A stretch of DNA of 64,000 bases from Gordonia sp. PDNC005 (GTDB lineage Bacteria > Actinomycetota > Actinomycetes > Mycobacteriales > Mycobacteriaceae): NCBI RefSeq assembly GCF_016919385.1, contig NZ_CP070351.1, positions 1,860,001-1,924,000 of the forward strand, read 5' to 3'. The notes under the pieces are model-generated. The model saw only the letters and a program-made list of their open reading frames with translations, made no database searches and had not been told where the DNA came from. Shown piece by piece: positions 36,554 through 46,540 of the stretch. The position numbers and the translations under genes are program-made. Numbering within the stretch: position 1 is the stretch's first letter; each line of letters begins with the position of its first letter.

Positions 36554-38844
36554 CGGAAGATGCCCACGATCCCCTGGACGGCCTGTGCGCCCGCGGATGC
36601 GAAATGATTCTCGTGGACCAGGTAGGTCCAGGTCATCGTCGAGCGGTGCATGTCGGCGTCGTCGAAGTCGATGCCGTCTGCGGTGATCGTCGCGGTCGTG
36701 AAGGTCTCGCGCGCCGCCTCCATCGCCTCATCGACGAGTTTGGTGAACTCGGCGAAGATCAGCTTGTGGAACTCCTCCAGCGGACTCTGCTGACCGAGAG
36801 CGCGGAGATGGATGCTGGCCTGCACATCGGCCACGTACGCCAGATGATCGGCCCACGCGCGGTCGAGGTGGAACAGCACGATCTGCCGTGCCACGTCTTC
36901 GAGGACGTCGTCACCGATCGTCTTCGACAGTTCCCCGTAACGCTCGGCCTCGAGTTCCTTCAGGTCGGTGAGCGCCTGGTCGGTCTTGAGGATCGACATG
37001 CGTCGACGCACGATCGAATTGCGCTGCTCGTTGACCTGCGCGTTGAAGTTCCACGTGTTCGCGTGCAGCTGCAGCATCGCGCCTTCGGCGATCCGCTGCG
37101 CCTGCTGGACGATCTCCACACCGCGAGGTCCCATCGAGCCGTCGCTGTCGATCGGCTGCGACTCGCGAAGATGCGTGTGGTTCTTGGTGACGAGCGGGTC
37201 CTCTAGGCTCGAGAAGAAGACCGACCGGCCCGGGTCGCCCTGGCGGCCTGCACGTCCGCGAAGCTGATTGTCCAGGCGCTCGGTGTCGTACCGACCGGTT
37301 CCGACCACACACAGGCCGCCGAGCTCCACGACCTCGTCGCGCGCCTCGTCGTCGCCGTCCGATCCGCCGAGTCGGATGTCGGTGCCGCGGCCCGCCATCT
37401 GCGTCGACACGGTTACCGCGCCCTTGCGGCCGGCCTCGGCGATGATCGCGGCCTCTTCGGGATCGTTCTTGGCGTTCAGCACCACCGACGTGACACCTGC
37501 GCGTTCCAAGAAGTACGCGAGCTCTTCGGACTGCGCGACATCGTGCGTACCGATCAGGACCGGCTGTCCCGTCTCGTGGACGGTATGCACATAGTCGACG
37601 ACGGCCTCCATCTTGTTGGCCTTGTTGTCGTAGACGCGGTCCGGCTCGTCCTCACGAATGTTCGGCATGTTCGACGGGATCTGAGATACGCCGAGATTGT
37701 AGAACTGTCGAAGCTGTTCACCCGCCGCGATGGCCGTTCCGGTCATGCCCGCCACGCGTGGGTAGCGGCTCATCAACGCCTGAACGGTGATCGTGTCGAT
37801 CACCTCGCCCGCCGCGGTGGGCTTGAGGCCCTCCTTGTACTCGACTGCGGCCTGGACACCGTCCGGCCAGCGCTGCAGGCGCGCCACGCGACCACGTGAA
37901 GCGTTGATCAGGTGGACGCCACCGTCGCGCACGATGTAGTGCACGTCGCGTTCGAGCAGGTAGTAGGCGTAGAGCGCGACGTTCACATGGACAAGCGTCG
38001 TGCCGACGTGGTCGTCGCCGTAGAGGTCGATGCCGCCGAGCGTGTCTTCGACGAACCGCGCCCCCTCTTCCGTCAGGGAGACGTTGCGTCCGTCGGTGTC
38101 GACGTCGTAGTGCTTGCTCTTGAGGTGCGAGACGACTTCGTGAATCGCGCTGTTGGGCGTCTCGGCCTCGGTCGAGCCCGCCAGGATCAGGGGAACGAGT
38201 GCCTCGTCGACGAGCACCGAGTCGGCTTCGTCGACCAGAACCACCTCGGGAACTGGAGCGACGAGTTCGTCCTCGTGCAGCGCCAGCTGGTCGCGCAGAA
38301 CGTCGAAGCCGATCTCATTGACCGACGCGTACGTGACATCGGATTCGTATGCGGCGCGCCGCTCGTCACGAGTGGAGTGCTCGGAGATGGCTCCGACGGT
38401 CACGCCGAAGAGGTCGTACAGGGGACGCATCCACTCCGCATCGCGACCGGCGAGGTAGTCGTTCACCGAGACGACGTGCACGTGTTTTCCTTCGAGCGCG
38501 TACCCGATCGCCGCGATCGCGCCGGCAAGCGTCTTGCCTTCACCGGTCGCCATCTCCACGACATCGCCGTCGAGCATGCGGAGGGCGCCCTGCAACTGGA
38601 CGTCGAACGGCGTCATCGACACCGCACGGGAGCCGCCCTCTCGGATCAGAGCGAGGAACTTCACCCGGCCGTCGACGGTCTCGATCTCGAGTTCAGCCGC
38701 CTCGCGTGCGAATTCATCGTCTTTGAGTTCCTGAGCCCACGACTCGTGCTCGTGTGACTGCTCGATCAACGAGATGGACTGCGACTGGTTGCGCGACGCC
38801 TGAGCGCCGAGCAGGCGCCACATGGCGTTCGAGAACTTACCCAC
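36550..38844 (-). CDS. secA2: accessory Sec translocase ATPase SecA2
   Basis: This 764-residue motor ATPase exports a subset of proteins with the SecYEG channel. Walker A ATGEGKT lies at residues 99-105 and DEAD at 207-210; the sequence also has [19 protein letters not shown] and [13 protein letters not shown] in the second helicase domain. It is shorter than SecA1 (about 900 aa) and lacks the zinc-binding C-terminal tail, in line with mycobacterial SecA2 (Rv1821, 808 aa). The start is GTG 38844 with AGG upstream. Coupled to pgsA2 by overlap; divergent from the META lipoprotein gene. Confidence 0.95.
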   Translation of the reverse strand: MGKFSNAMWRLLGAQASRNQSQSISLIEQSHEHESWAQELKDDEFAREAAELEIETVDGRVKFLALIREGGSRAVSMTPFDVQLQGALRMLDGDVVEMATGEGKTLAGAIAAIGYALEGKHVHVVSVNDYLAGRDAEWMRPLYDLFGVTVGAISEHSTRDERRAAYESDVTYASVNEIGFDVLRDQLALHEDELVAPVPEVVLVDEADSVLVDEALVPLILAGSTEAETPNSAIHEVVSHLKSKHYDVDTDGRNVSLTEEGARFVEDTLGGIDLYGDDHVGTTLVHVNVALYAYYLLERDVHYIVRDGGVHLINASRGRVARLQRWPDGVQAAVEYKEGLKPTAAGEVIDTITVQALMSRYPRVAGMTGTAIAAGEQLRQFYNLGVSQIPSNMPNIREDEPDRVYDNKANKMEAVVDYVHTVHETGQPVLIGTHDVAQSEELAYFLERAGVTSVVLNAKNDPEEAAIIAEAGRKGAVTVSTQMAGRGTDIRLGGSDGDDEARDEVVELGGLCVVGTGRYDTERLDNQLRGRAGRQGDPGRSVFFSSLEDPLVTKNHTHLRESQPIDSDGSMGPRGVEIVQQAQRIAEGAMLQLHANTWNFNAQVNEQRNSIVRRRMSILKTDQALTDLKELEAERYGELSKTIGDDVLEDVARQIVLFHLDRAWADHLAYVADVQASIHLRALGQQSPLEEFHKLIFAEFTKLVDEAMEAARETFTTATITADGIDFDDADMHRSTMTWTYLVHENHFASAGAQAVQGIVGIFR

Positions 38845-38930
38845 TAGCTACCTGTTCCTCACGTGATGGTGGTGTCCGATCGTGATCTACCGTACGCGGC
38901 GCGGCGCATGATCGACCGGTGCGGCTGCAC

Positions 38931-38936
38931 TACCGT
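38931..38936 (+). promoter_or_regulatory. -10 box for META lipoprotein gene, leaderless start
   Basis: TACCGT is followed by exactly 7 nt and then ATG 38944; no ribosome site is visible. Confidence 0.5.
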
Positions 38937-38943
38937 TGCCGTC

Positions 38944-39795
38944 ATGGAACACCGACACGATCGTGGCCCCATCCGCCGGACCCGGCTCCTCCCCGTGATC
39001 GCCGCCATCGGCGCATTGACACTCGGGGTCGCCTCGTGCGGTTCAGACTCGTCGTCCACGGCGTCGTCGACATCGGATCCCGCGGTGCTCGACGGCAAGA
39101 CCTTCGTGTCGGACGACGCCACGAACAAGGTTGTGCCCGGCAACGGACCGCTCACTGTGTCGTTCGGCGCCAAAGGCCAGATCAGCGTGAACGGCGGCTG
39201 CAACGGACACGGCGGAACGGCGGCGTTCGAGGGCGAGACGATCACCGTCAGCGGCCTCGTCGGCACGATGATGGCCTGCCCGCCACCCCGCGACAAGGTC
39301 GACGGCTGGATCAACACGCTGTTCGAATCCCCTGTCACGTGGCGCCTGGACGGCCGAACACTTACGCTGACGGGCGACGACGTCACCCTCACCCTCAACG
39401 AACGCGTGACGCGTGCCGTCGCAGGGACCACGTGGACGGTCAAGGCGTTGGTCCGGAACGAAGCCGTTGAGAGCTCGGCGGTCATCGAGAGAGTCAAGCC
39501 GACCGTGCGGATCGGAGCCGACGGATCCTTCACCGGTTTCGCGGGCTGCAACCAGATGCACGGCGATGCGACGGTCGTCGGCTCCGGAAGCGAGCAGAAG
39601 GTCACCTTCGGCCCGATCGCGACGACCCGCAAGATGTGCCCACCGGAGGTGATGGACGTCGAGCAGGCTGTCACAGCGGCGCTCGACGGTGAGGTCACCG
39701 CATTGGTGGACGGCGACGAACTCCGCCTGACGAACGTCAAGAACCCGACGATCGGACTTCGACTCACCGCAGCACCGGCGACTGCGGGCAACTGA
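38944..39795 (+). CDS. lipoprotein with two META/HslJ-like domains
   Basis: This 283-residue secreted lipoprotein starts with a basic region, a hydrophobic core (LLPVIAAIGALTLGVAS) and lipobox VASC with Cys at residue 32. Two META-type repeats follow: the first around VSFGAKGQISVNGGCNGHGG and the second around VRIGADGSFTGFAGCNQMHG, each followed by the usual MxxCPP element (MMACPPPRDKV, KMCPPEVMDVEQ). META proteins such as HslJ are linked to heat or antibiotic stress; the role here is unknown. ATG 38944 is supported by the -10 box 7 nt upstream. Confidence 0.85.
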   Translation: MEHRHDRGPIRRTRLLPVIAAIGALTLGVASCGSDSSSTASSTSDPAVLDGKTFVSDDATNKVVPGNGPLTVSFGAKGQISVNGGCNGHGGTAAFEGETITVSGLVGTMMACPPPRDKVDGWINTLFESPVTWRLDGRTLTLTGDDVTLTLNERVTRAVAGTTWTVKALVRNEAVESSAVIERVKPTVRIGADGSFTGFAGCNQMHGDATVVGSGSEQKVTFGPIATTRKMCPPEVMDVEQAVTAALDGEVTALVDGDELRLTNVKNPTIGLRLTAAPATAGN

Positions 39796-39809
39796 CGGCG
39801 GCGGACCTC

Positions 39810-39815
39810 TAAGAT
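39810..39815 (+). promoter_or_regulatory. -10 box for ppk2, leaderless start
   Basis: TAAGAT is followed by 7 nt and then ATG 39823. It lies in the 27 nt after the META lipoprotein stop. Confidence 0.5.
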
Positions 39816-39822
39816 CGTCCGC

Positions 39823-40659
39823 ATGGCGAAGAATCCGGCACCTGCCGCGGAAACCAAACTCCCCAAGGACGTGTACGAAGCCGAGCTGTTCCGGCTGCAG
39901 ACCGAGCTCGTCGCGTTGCAGGAGTGGGTGCGAGCAACCGGAGCCCGCGTCGTCGTGATCTTCGAAGGCCGAGACGCCGCGGGCAAGGGCGGCGCCATCA
40001 AGCGCATCACCGAGTACCTCAGTCCCCGCATCTGCCGTGTCGAAGCACTGCCTGCACCGACCGACCGTGAGCGCGGTCAGTGGTACTACCAGCGGTACGT
40101 CGAGAAACTCCCCACGAAGGGTGAGATCGTTCTGCTCGACCGCTCCTGGTACAACCGGGCAGGTGTCGAGAAGGTCATGGGCTTCTGCACACCTGAAGAG
40201 CACACCCGATTCCTCCGTCAGACTCCGATCTTCGAGCAGATGCTGATCGACGACGGCATTCTGCTGCGAAAGTACTGGTTCTCGGTTTCCGACGACGAGC
40301 AGCTCCGTCGATTCCGCGCACGCCGCGACGACCCGGTCCGCCAGTGGAAGCTCAGCCCGATGGACCTCGAGTCGGTGTACCGCTGGGAGGAGTACTCCCG
40401 CGCCAAGGACGAGATGATGGTCCACACCGACACGTTGACCAGCCCGTGGTTCGTCGTCGAGTCGGACCATAAGAAGAACGCCAGGATCAACATGATCTCG
40501 CACCTGCTGTCCACGATCCCGTTCACTCATGTCGAGCAGGAACGGGTGAAACTGCCCAAGAAGCCGATCGCCACCGGAAACTATCACCGTCCGCCTCGTT
40601 CGCTGTCGAAGTTCGTTCCCGACCACGTCGCGACTCTGCTCGGCGACCGCGAGAACTGA
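39823..40659 (+). CDS. ppk2: polyphosphate kinase 2
   Basis: This 278-residue class I PPK2 uses polyphosphate to phosphorylate nucleoside diphosphates. Walker A GRDAAGKG is at residues 49-56, and Walker B with the lid follows as LLDRSWYNRAGVEKVMGF (Asp at 106). The stretches ICRVEALPAPTDRERGQWYYQRYV and DPVRQWKLSPMDLESVYRW complete the family pattern. One PPK2 domain only. The next gene starts 5 nt after the stop. Confidence 0.95.
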   Translation: MAKNPAPAAETKLPKDVYEAELFRLQTELVALQEWVRATGARVVVIFEGRDAAGKGGAIKRITEYLSPRICRVEALPAPTDRERGQWYYQRYVEKLPTKGEIVLLDRSWYNRAGVEKVMGFCTPEEHTRFLRQTPIFEQMLIDDGILLRKYWFSVSDDEQLRRFRARRDDPVRQWKLSPMDLESVYRWEEYSRAKDEMMVHTDTLTSPWFVVESDHKKNARINMISHLLSTIPFTHVEQERVKLPKKPIATGNYHRPPRSLSKFVPDHVATLLGDREN

Positions 40660-40663
40660 CACG

Positions 40664-41917
40664 ATGGCGCTTCCCTCCGTAACCGAGGTCGCCCAGCGGA
40701 CCCGGTCGGTGCGTGCCAAGGTCCGCTCACGTCTCGATTCGGCAGACTTGATCTATCTGGTCACCACGGCAGGCTTCCCGAACTTCGGTGACGAATTGAT
40801 CACCGAGGCGTGGCTCCGGCACATCGCACTCCGCAGGCCGATGGCACGGGTCGTCGTCGACTCCCCTCGCCCCGGTCAGGCGTCGTTGCTGCTCCGCCAC
40901 GCGAATCGGCGCGCAGTGTTCGTGGACACCCTGTGGGAACTGGTTCATCACTCGGTGTCCCCGAACGCTGAGGACGTCGATCCCGACGTCCCGTGGGAGT
41001 GGGTCGCCGATACGGCGAGCAGGCTCGGCGCGTCACCCCGCAACGACGCGGGGATCGACATGCTGCTCCGAGCGGGAACGATCCATCTCGTCGGCGGCGG
41101 ATATGTCAACGCCGTGTGGCCGCACCACGCGGCTCTGCTCTCCGCGATGGCCTCCGTCGCCGAGAAGACCGGGGCGCGGACCGTTGCGACCGGTGCCGGT
41201 TTCACCCCCGCCGTCGACGGTGCAGCGGGTGTCGCGATGCTCCGCGCCGCCTCCCGATTCGACGTCGTCGACGTCCGTGACGCTCCGACAGAGACGCTGC
41301 TCGCAGGCGCCCCCGGGCTGTCACGTACCGGAGACGACGCCTGGCTCTCCCCCATCCTCGCTCGACCTCGCACCCCTGCCGGCACCGGAGTCGTGCTGTG
41401 CGCTCAGAGCGATCTCACCGACACGTTCTCCTGGGACGGGCGGACCGGAACCGATGCGCTCGCGTCGTTCATCCGGGCCACCCTGGACGCCTGGGATGTG
41501 CCCGGTCGGGACGTGACCGTCGTCGAATGCATCCCGGGCCACGACTACACCGTCCCGACGATGCTGGCCGATCGCCTCGACGGTGCGGCGGTGATCCCGT
41601 TCCGGAATCTGTGGCGCGACGGACTTCCCGTCAACCGCGGCACCTGGCTGTCGACTCGGTATCACCCGCACATGATCGCTGCCGCGGCAGGCGACTCGGG
41701 GGTCGCGATCTCGGCGAGCACCGACTACTACGCCACCAAGCATCAAGCATTGATCGACGCCGGGTCGGCGTGGACCGTGGTGTCCGGTGGTGACCGCCTG
41801 CAGACTCCGGCCCGACCCACCGCGGGCGGCTACACGCCCGAAGCGGTGCAGGAGAACGTCAGGCGGAAGAAGTCGCTCGCCGACAGCCTCTATCCGATCG
41901 GTGTCCGAATCAGGTAG
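40664..41917 (+). CDS. polysaccharide pyruvyl transferase family protein
   Basis: This 417-residue protein belongs to the polysaccharide pyruvyl transferase (CsaB/WcaK) superfamily, which adds pyruvate ketals to cell-wall or exopolysaccharide sugars. Supporting segments: NFGDELITEAWLRHI near the start, the central LVGGGYVNAVWPHHAALLSA, DVVDVRDAPTETLL and the C-terminal STRYHPHMIAAAAGDSGVAIS, where the R-x-H pattern is typical. No glycosyltransferase lies next to it, so the acceptor is unknown. It probably shares a transcript with ppk2. Confidence 0.85.
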   Translation: MALPSVTEVAQRTRSVRAKVRSRLDSADLIYLVTTAGFPNFGDELITEAWLRHIALRRPMARVVVDSPRPGQASLLLRHANRRAVFVDTLWELVHHSVSPNAEDVDPDVPWEWVADTASRLGASPRNDAGIDMLLRAGTIHLVGGGYVNAVWPHHAALLSAMASVAEKTGARTVATGAGFTPAVDGAAGVAMLRAASRFDVVDVRDAPTETLLAGAPGLSRTGDDAWLSPILARPRTPAGTGVVLCAQSDLTDTFSWDGRTGTDALASFIRATLDAWDVPGRDVTVVECIPGHDYTVPTMLADRLDGAAVIPFRNLWRDGLPVNRGTWLSTRYHPHMIAAAAGDSGVAISASTDYYATKHQALIDAGSAWTVVSGGDRLQTPARPTAGGYTPEAVQENVRRKKSLADSLYPIGVRIR

Positions 41918-41930
41918 AGTCGGCGCTTCT

Positions 41931-42227
41931 ATGTGGATCGGTACTCTTGAATTCGACTTCCTTCTCGGCGACGTCCACTCCCTCAAGGAGAAACGTTCGG
42001 TCATCCGCCCGATCGTCGCCGAGATCCGCCGCAAGTATTCAGTCTCCGTCGCGGAGACGGACCATCTCGACCTTCACCGCCGCGCGGGTGTCGGCGTCGC
42101 CGTGGTCAGCGCCGACATCGCACACGTCGCCGACGTGCTCGACACGCTTGAACGGCACGGGGCGTCTCGACCCGACGTGACACTCCTGTCTGTCCGTCGA
42201 CGCGTCGTCGACACCGGCGAGCTGTAA
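41931..42227 (+). CDS. DUF503 family protein
   Basis: This small protein of 98 residues has the DUF503 pattern: LEFDFLLGDVHSLKEKRSVIRPIVAEIRRKYSVS at the start and a later VAVVSADIAHVADVLDTLERH. The family is widespread next to translation genes (infB, rbfA) in other bacteria, function unknown. ATG 41931 is 13 nt after the previous stop; TAGAGT ends 10 nt before the ATG. It converges with the MFS gene at 42238. Confidence 0.85.
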   Translation: MWIGTLEFDFLLGDVHSLKEKRSVIRPIVAEIRRKYSVSVAETDHLDLHRRAGVGVAVVSADIAHVADVLDTLERHGASRPDVTLLSVRRRVVDTGEL

Positions 42228-42237
42228 GAAGCACAAC

Positions 42238-43605
42238 TCAGACGCGAGCGGGGTCGTCGGCCTCCTCCGCGACGTCGTCGGCTGTGGAGGCGTACTCGGC
42301 CGACACGCTGCGATACACGGGAGTCGCGAAAGCGATCGCCGCGGCGAGCACCGTCAGCGCGCCCGCGATCAGGAAGACCAGGGCGATGCCACGTCCCGGC
42401 CCGGTGCCCAGCAAAGGTTCGAGAGTGGTGGCGCCGTCACCATCCGCCCACGGGATCACGAAGGCTTCGGCTATCGGCGCGATGAGGAACGCCGTCACCG
42501 GAGCAGCCGCTGCCTCGAATGCGCCAGCGAATCCGAACACGCGTCCCTGCTGCTGCAGTGGCACCACGCGTTGGATCACCGTCTGCTCGGCGGCCTCCAC
42601 CGCGGGCATCGTCGCCATGAAGAACCAGGCGGCGATGATGCAGAGAACAGGCGACGCCCGGAACGAGATGGCGGCGCCGATCACTCCGGTGACCATCACA
42701 GCGATCAACATCGTCCGCATCGGGTTGGCCCCGAGGCCGAAGCGTCCGATGAGGGCTCCTCCGACCATGAACCCGGTGGCGCTGATCGCGAAGACCACAC
42801 CCCACATCTGAACGGAGAACAGTTCAAGTCCGTACGGGTCGAACAACGCCATGTGGACGCCGCCGACGAAGTTGTTGAACGTCGAGAAGATGATCAGCGC
42901 GAACAGCCCCGGAACGGCGTGCACCGCTCGAAGGGAGCCTCGCAGGTCGAACGCGCCGACTGCGTCGGAGGCGACGACCTCTTCCTCCTCGGGCATCGTC
43001 AGGAACAACAGGTGGACATAGCCGACCGCGACGAACACGATCGAGATGACAATCGTCGGACCCATGCCGAGGAACCCGACGGCGAGCCCGGAGAACACGC
43101 TGGTCACCATGAACGAGAGACCCTGAACTGTGCCGACCCAGCCGTTGGCCTTATCGCGGCGGTCGGCGTCCACGAGGATCGTGACCGTCGTCGACAGCGC
43201 TACCGACCTCATATTCTCGATCACGGCGCCCACGAGGACCAGGAGCGCGAACACCCACAGCCACGGCGAGGTGAGCGACACGTCCGACGAGTCGGGCATC
43301 GCCACATACGCGGCTCCTGCGAGCAGGAACATGACCAGTGTGAAGAGCGCGGACCCGCGCATCACGACGAGTTTTCGGAATCGATCAACAATGGTGCCGA
43401 ATCCGATGCTCGCCATCGCGATGATCAGCATGTACCCGCCACCGATCACACCCGTGGCGATCACGTTGCGGGTCTCGAGATACAGCCAGAAGGTCAGGGC
43501 GAACCACAGGAAGCTGGTGGTCACATTGGCGATCGCAGTGTTCAGCATAATGTTGGCGAACGTGCGATCGCGCTCCTTCACCGAGCGCACGACTGAGTTA
43601 CTCAT
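42238..43605 (-). CDS. MFS transporter
   Basis: This 455-residue carrier of the major facilitator superfamily has about twelve membrane segments and a loop-2 like motif (GTIVDRFRKLVVMRG). The family is that of MFS_1/MFS_3-like efflux carriers; I cannot name a substrate. A long acidic C-terminal tail ends the protein. GGAGC precedes ATG 43605. It converges with the DUF503 gene across 10 nt, and the VOC gene lies 68 nt upstream. Confidence 0.85.
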   Translation of the reverse strand: MSNSVVRSVKERDRTFANIMLNTAIANVTTSFLWFALTFWLYLETRNVIATGVIGGGYMLIIAMASIGFGTIVDRFRKLVVMRGSALFTLVMFLLAGAAYVAMPDSSDVSLTSPWLWVFALLVLVGAVIENMRSVALSTTVTILVDADRRDKANGWVGTVQGLSFMVTSVFSGLAVGFLGMGPTIVISIVFVAVGYVHLLFLTMPEEEEVVASDAVGAFDLRGSLRAVHAVPGLFALIIFSTFNNFVGGVHMALFDPYGLELFSVQMWGVVFAISATGFMVGGALIGRFGLGANPMRTMLIAVMVTGVIGAAISFRASPVLCIIAAWFFMATMPAVEAAEQTVIQRVVPLQQQGRVFGFAGAFEAAAAPVTAFLIAPIAEAFVIPWADGDGATTLEPLLGTGPGRGIALVFLIAGALTVLAAAIAFATPVYRSVSAEYASTADDVAEEADDPARV

Positions 43606-43673
43606 AGCTGCTCCAGGCTAGTTCGCGACATATCCGCCGAACAACCGAATTTCCACAGCCCAACCTTCGGCGG

Positions 43674-44021
43674 TCAGCCGTGTTCGGCGATGCAGAACTC
43701 GTTGCCCTCCGGGTCGGCGAGTGTGGTCCATGTGAAGCCGGGCATCGACCGCTCCCCGACAACGGTCGCGCCCGTCGACACGAGTCCGGCGACGGCAGCG
43801 GCCATGTCGTCAACCCCGAAGTCGAGATGTAGACGATTTCCGCCTGCCGGGGCGTCGACCTTCTGGAACGCCAACCCCGGCCGACTCTCGCCGAGCGAGA
43901 CGAAGACGAACCAGCCGTCGTTCTCGTCGACGATTCGACCGTCGAACGCGGTCGCCCACCACTGTGCGAGACCGAGTGCGTCCGTCGTGTTGAACGTGAT
44001 GTTGAGGAGAGAGTTCTTCAT
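43674..44021 (-). CDS. VOC family protein (glyoxalase/bleomycin-resistance fold)
   Basis: This 115-residue vicinal-oxygen-chelate protein has a beta-alpha-beta pattern with NITFNTTDALGLAQWWATAF at the N-terminus, RLHLDFGVDDMAAAVAGLVS in the second module and the usual ending FTWTTLADPEGNEFCI. It may bind or modify a small molecule; the substrate is unknown. ATG 44021 fits the family; the longer frame would use TTG 44051. It lies 37 nt downstream of tex on the same strand, so it may be its transcript tail. Confidence 0.85.
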   Translation of the reverse strand: MKNSLLNITFNTTDALGLAQWWATAFDGRIVDENDGWFVFVSLGESRPGLAFQKVDAPAGGNRLHLDFGVDDMAAAVAGLVSTGATVVGERSMPGFTWTTLADPEGNEFCIAEHG

Positions 44022-44057
44022 GGCCTGGACGCTACCGCCGGGGTCCGACAATTCCGC

Positions 44058-46457
44058 TCAGCGACCGAAACCCGCGTCTCGCAGCGCCTGCGCCATCGAG
44101 CCGCTCGCGTCACGCTGGCCACCTCCGCGCTGACCGCCGTTCCGCTGCCCGCCGCCCTTCTGACCGCCACCGCTTCGCTGACCTCGATTCTGTCCGCCGC
44201 GACCGGCGCCGGAGTTGTTCTGCTCAGCGCGAGGCCGGCCTCCGCGGCCCTCCTGTCGGGCGCCCTTGTCCCCCGGCTCGTCGTTGAGACGCAACGACAG
44301 GCCGATGCGCTGCCGATCGACGTCTACCTCCATGACCTTCACCCGGACCACCTGGCCGGATCGGACGACGTCGTGCGGATCGGAGACGAACTTGTCCGAC
44401 ATGGCCGACACGTGGACCAGGCCGTCCTGGTGAACGCCGACGTCGATGAACGCGCCGAATGCGGCGACATTGGTGACGACGCCTTCCAGGACCATGCCCG
44501 GTCGCAGGTCCGACACCTTCTCCACGCCGCTCGCGAACGTGGCGGTCTCGAATGCCGGGCGCGGGTCGCGGCCCGGCTTCTCCAGTTCGGCGATGATGTC
44601 GGTGACGGTCGGGACACCGAACCGCTCGTCGGCGAACGACTCCGGCTTGAGAGCACGAAGCGTGCGGGTGTCGCCGATGATCTCACCGAGCGGCCGCCCC
44701 GCACCGTCCAGGATCTTGCGGACCACCGGGTACGACTCCGGGTGCACGCCCGACGCGTCGAGCGGATCGACGCCGCCGCGGATGCGCAGGAAGCCGGCGC
44801 ACTGTTCGAACGCCTTCGGTCCGAGTCGCGGAACGTCGAGCAGCGACTTCCGGCTCGCGAACGCGCCCACCTGGTCACGATGAGCGACGATCGCGGTCGC
44901 CAGACCGGGCGTGACACCCGACACCCGCGACAGGAGCGGCGCCGAGGCTGTGTTCAGGTCGACGCCGACTGCGTTCACCGCGTCTTCGACCACTGCGTCG
45001 AGGCTGCGGGCGAGCGTGGCCGGCGCGACGTCGTGCTGGTACTGCCCGACGCCGATGGATTTGGGATCGATCTTCACGAGCTCGGCGAGCGGGTCCTGCA
45101 GACGGCGAGCGATGGAGACCGCGCCGCGGATCGCGACGTCCAGCTGGGGCAGTTCCTGCGATGCGTATTCCGACGCCGAGTACACCGATGCACCGGCTTC
45201 GCTGACCACGGCCTTCGCCGGAGCCTTGCCGCCGCCCGCGGTGATCTCGGCGATGAGTTCGGCGGCGAGCGCGTCGGTCTCGCGAGACGCGGTGCCGTTG
45301 CCGATGGCGATCAACTCGACCTCGTGCCGGAGGACGAGCGCCGCAAGTTCGGCCTTCGCGCGGTCCCATTGCTTCTGCGGCTGATGAGGGAACACCGCTG
45401 TGGTGTCGACGACCTTGCCGGTGGCGTCGACGACGGCGACCTTGACTCCGGTCCGGAAACCCGGGTCGAGGCCGAGAGTGGCACGGGTGCCCGCAGGAGC
45501 CGCGAGCAGCAGATCCTTCAGGTTCGTCGCGAAGACCGCAACGGCCTCCTCTTCGGCACGCTGCCGCAGACGCATCCGCGCTTCGATGGTCGCGGTGATC
45601 ATCAGCTTTGTGCGCCATGCCCATCGCACGGTGCCCGTCAGCCACGTGGTGGCTCCACCCGGTGTCGAGAGGTCGACACCGAGGGTCTGAGCGACGAGGG
45701 CCTGGTACGCCTCGTCCTCGCCGCCGTCGAACGTCAACGACAGCGCCTCCTCCTTCTCACCGCGCAGCACGGCGAGCACACGGTGCGACGGCATGTTGTC
45801 GAGTGATTCGGAGAAGTCGAAGTAGTCGCGGAACTTCTGCGCGGCGGGCGTCGCTTCCGCACCAGTGCGGACCTCGGTCCGCAGGCGGCCCTCCGACCAG
45901 AATCTGGTGCGGATCGCGCCGACGAGTTCGGCGTCCTCGGAGGCTCGCTCTATGAGGATGTGCCGCGCGCCGTCGAGCGCTGCAGCGACATCGGCGACGT
46001 CGTCGGTGAGGTACGCCGCAGCCGCCTCTTCCGGCGTGCGCGAGGGGTCGGCGAGCAGTGCATCGGCGAGCGGTTCGAGCCCCGCCTCGCGAGCGATCTG
46101 TGCCTTGGTCCGTCGCTTCTGCTTGTACGGCAGGTAGATGTCCTCAACACGCGCCTTCGTGTCGGCCGCGAGCAGCTGTGCACGAAGGACGTCGGTCATC
46201 TTGCCCTGCTCCTCGATCGAGGAGATGACGGCCGAGCGCCGTTCGTCGAGTTCACGCAGGTAACGGAGGCGTTCATCGAGCAGGCGGAGCTGAGCGTCGT
46301 CGAGGCTCCCGGTCACTTCCTTGCGGTAGCGGGCGATGAAGGGAACGGTCGAACCGTCGTCCAACAACGCGACGGCGGCCGCCACGCGCCCCTCGGCTAC
46401 GCCGAGTTCACGGGCGATTCGGGCGTTCACGGACTCGACGGGCACAGTGTTGCTCAC
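44058..46457 (-). CDS. tex: RNA-binding transcription accessory protein Tex
   Basis: This 799-residue Tex homologue has the N-terminal HTH/Tex region (ARIARELGVAEGRVAAAVALLDDG), the YqgF-like nuclease fold (ATLGLDPGFRTGVKVAVVDATG), the helix-hairpin-helix part (NTASAPLLSRVSGVTPGLAT) and a single S1 domain near residues 650-725 (LRPGMVLEGVVTNVAAFGAF). The last ~70 residues form a Gly/Arg/Gln-rich tail, longer than in many relatives and suited to RNA binding. GTG 46457 was chosen since MSNTVPVESVNARI matches the family; the longer frame to 46523 looks spurious. Function: nucleic-acid binding factor influencing transcription. Confidence 0.94.
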   Translation of the reverse strand: MSNTVPVESVNARIARELGVAEGRVAAAVALLDDGSTVPFIARYRKEVTGSLDDAQLRLLDERLRYLRELDERRSAVISSIEEQGKMTDVLRAQLLAADTKARVEDIYLPYKQKRRTKAQIAREAGLEPLADALLADPSRTPEEAAAAYLTDDVADVAAALDGARHILIERASEDAELVGAIRTRFWSEGRLRTEVRTGAEATPAAQKFRDYFDFSESLDNMPSHRVLAVLRGEKEEALSLTFDGGEDEAYQALVAQTLGVDLSTPGGATTWLTGTVRWAWRTKLMITATIEARMRLRQRAEEEAVAVFATNLKDLLLAAPAGTRATLGLDPGFRTGVKVAVVDATGKVVDTTAVFPHQPQKQWDRAKAELAALVLRHEVELIAIGNGTASRETDALAAELIAEITAGGGKAPAKAVVSEAGASVYSASEYASQELPQLDVAIRGAVSIARRLQDPLAELVKIDPKSIGVGQYQHDVAPATLARSLDAVVEDAVNAVGVDLNTASAPLLSRVSGVTPGLATAIVAHRDQVGAFASRKSLLDVPRLGPKAFEQCAGFLRIRGGVDPLDASGVHPESYPVVRKILDGAGRPLGEIIGDTRTLRALKPESFADERFGVPTVTDIIAELEKPGRDPRPAFETATFASGVEKVSDLRPGMVLEGVVTNVAAFGAFIDVGVHQDGLVHVSAMSDKFVSDPHDVVRSGQVVRVKVMEVDVDRQRIGLSLRLNDEPGDKGARQEGRGGRPRAEQNNSGAGRGGQNRGQRSGGGQKGGGQRNGGQRGGGQRDASGSMAQALRDAGFGR

Positions 46458-46527
46458 CCGGAGCAGGCTACCGAAGCCGTCCTCAGCCCGACGAACCCGC
46501 AGGAGCCACCAGGTCCGAGACATGGCC

Positions 46528-46533
46528 TAACGT
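46528..46533 (+). promoter_or_regulatory. -10 box for the CoA-transferase gene, leaderless start
   Basis: TAACGT ends 7 nt before ATG 46541, supporting this start over GTG 46532, which lies inside the promoter. Confidence 0.5.
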
Positions 46534-46540
46534 GGGCGGC

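Noticed and set aside
44373..45806. 477-residue plus-strand frame opposite tex
   Set aside because: Shadow of tex, no recognisable motif.
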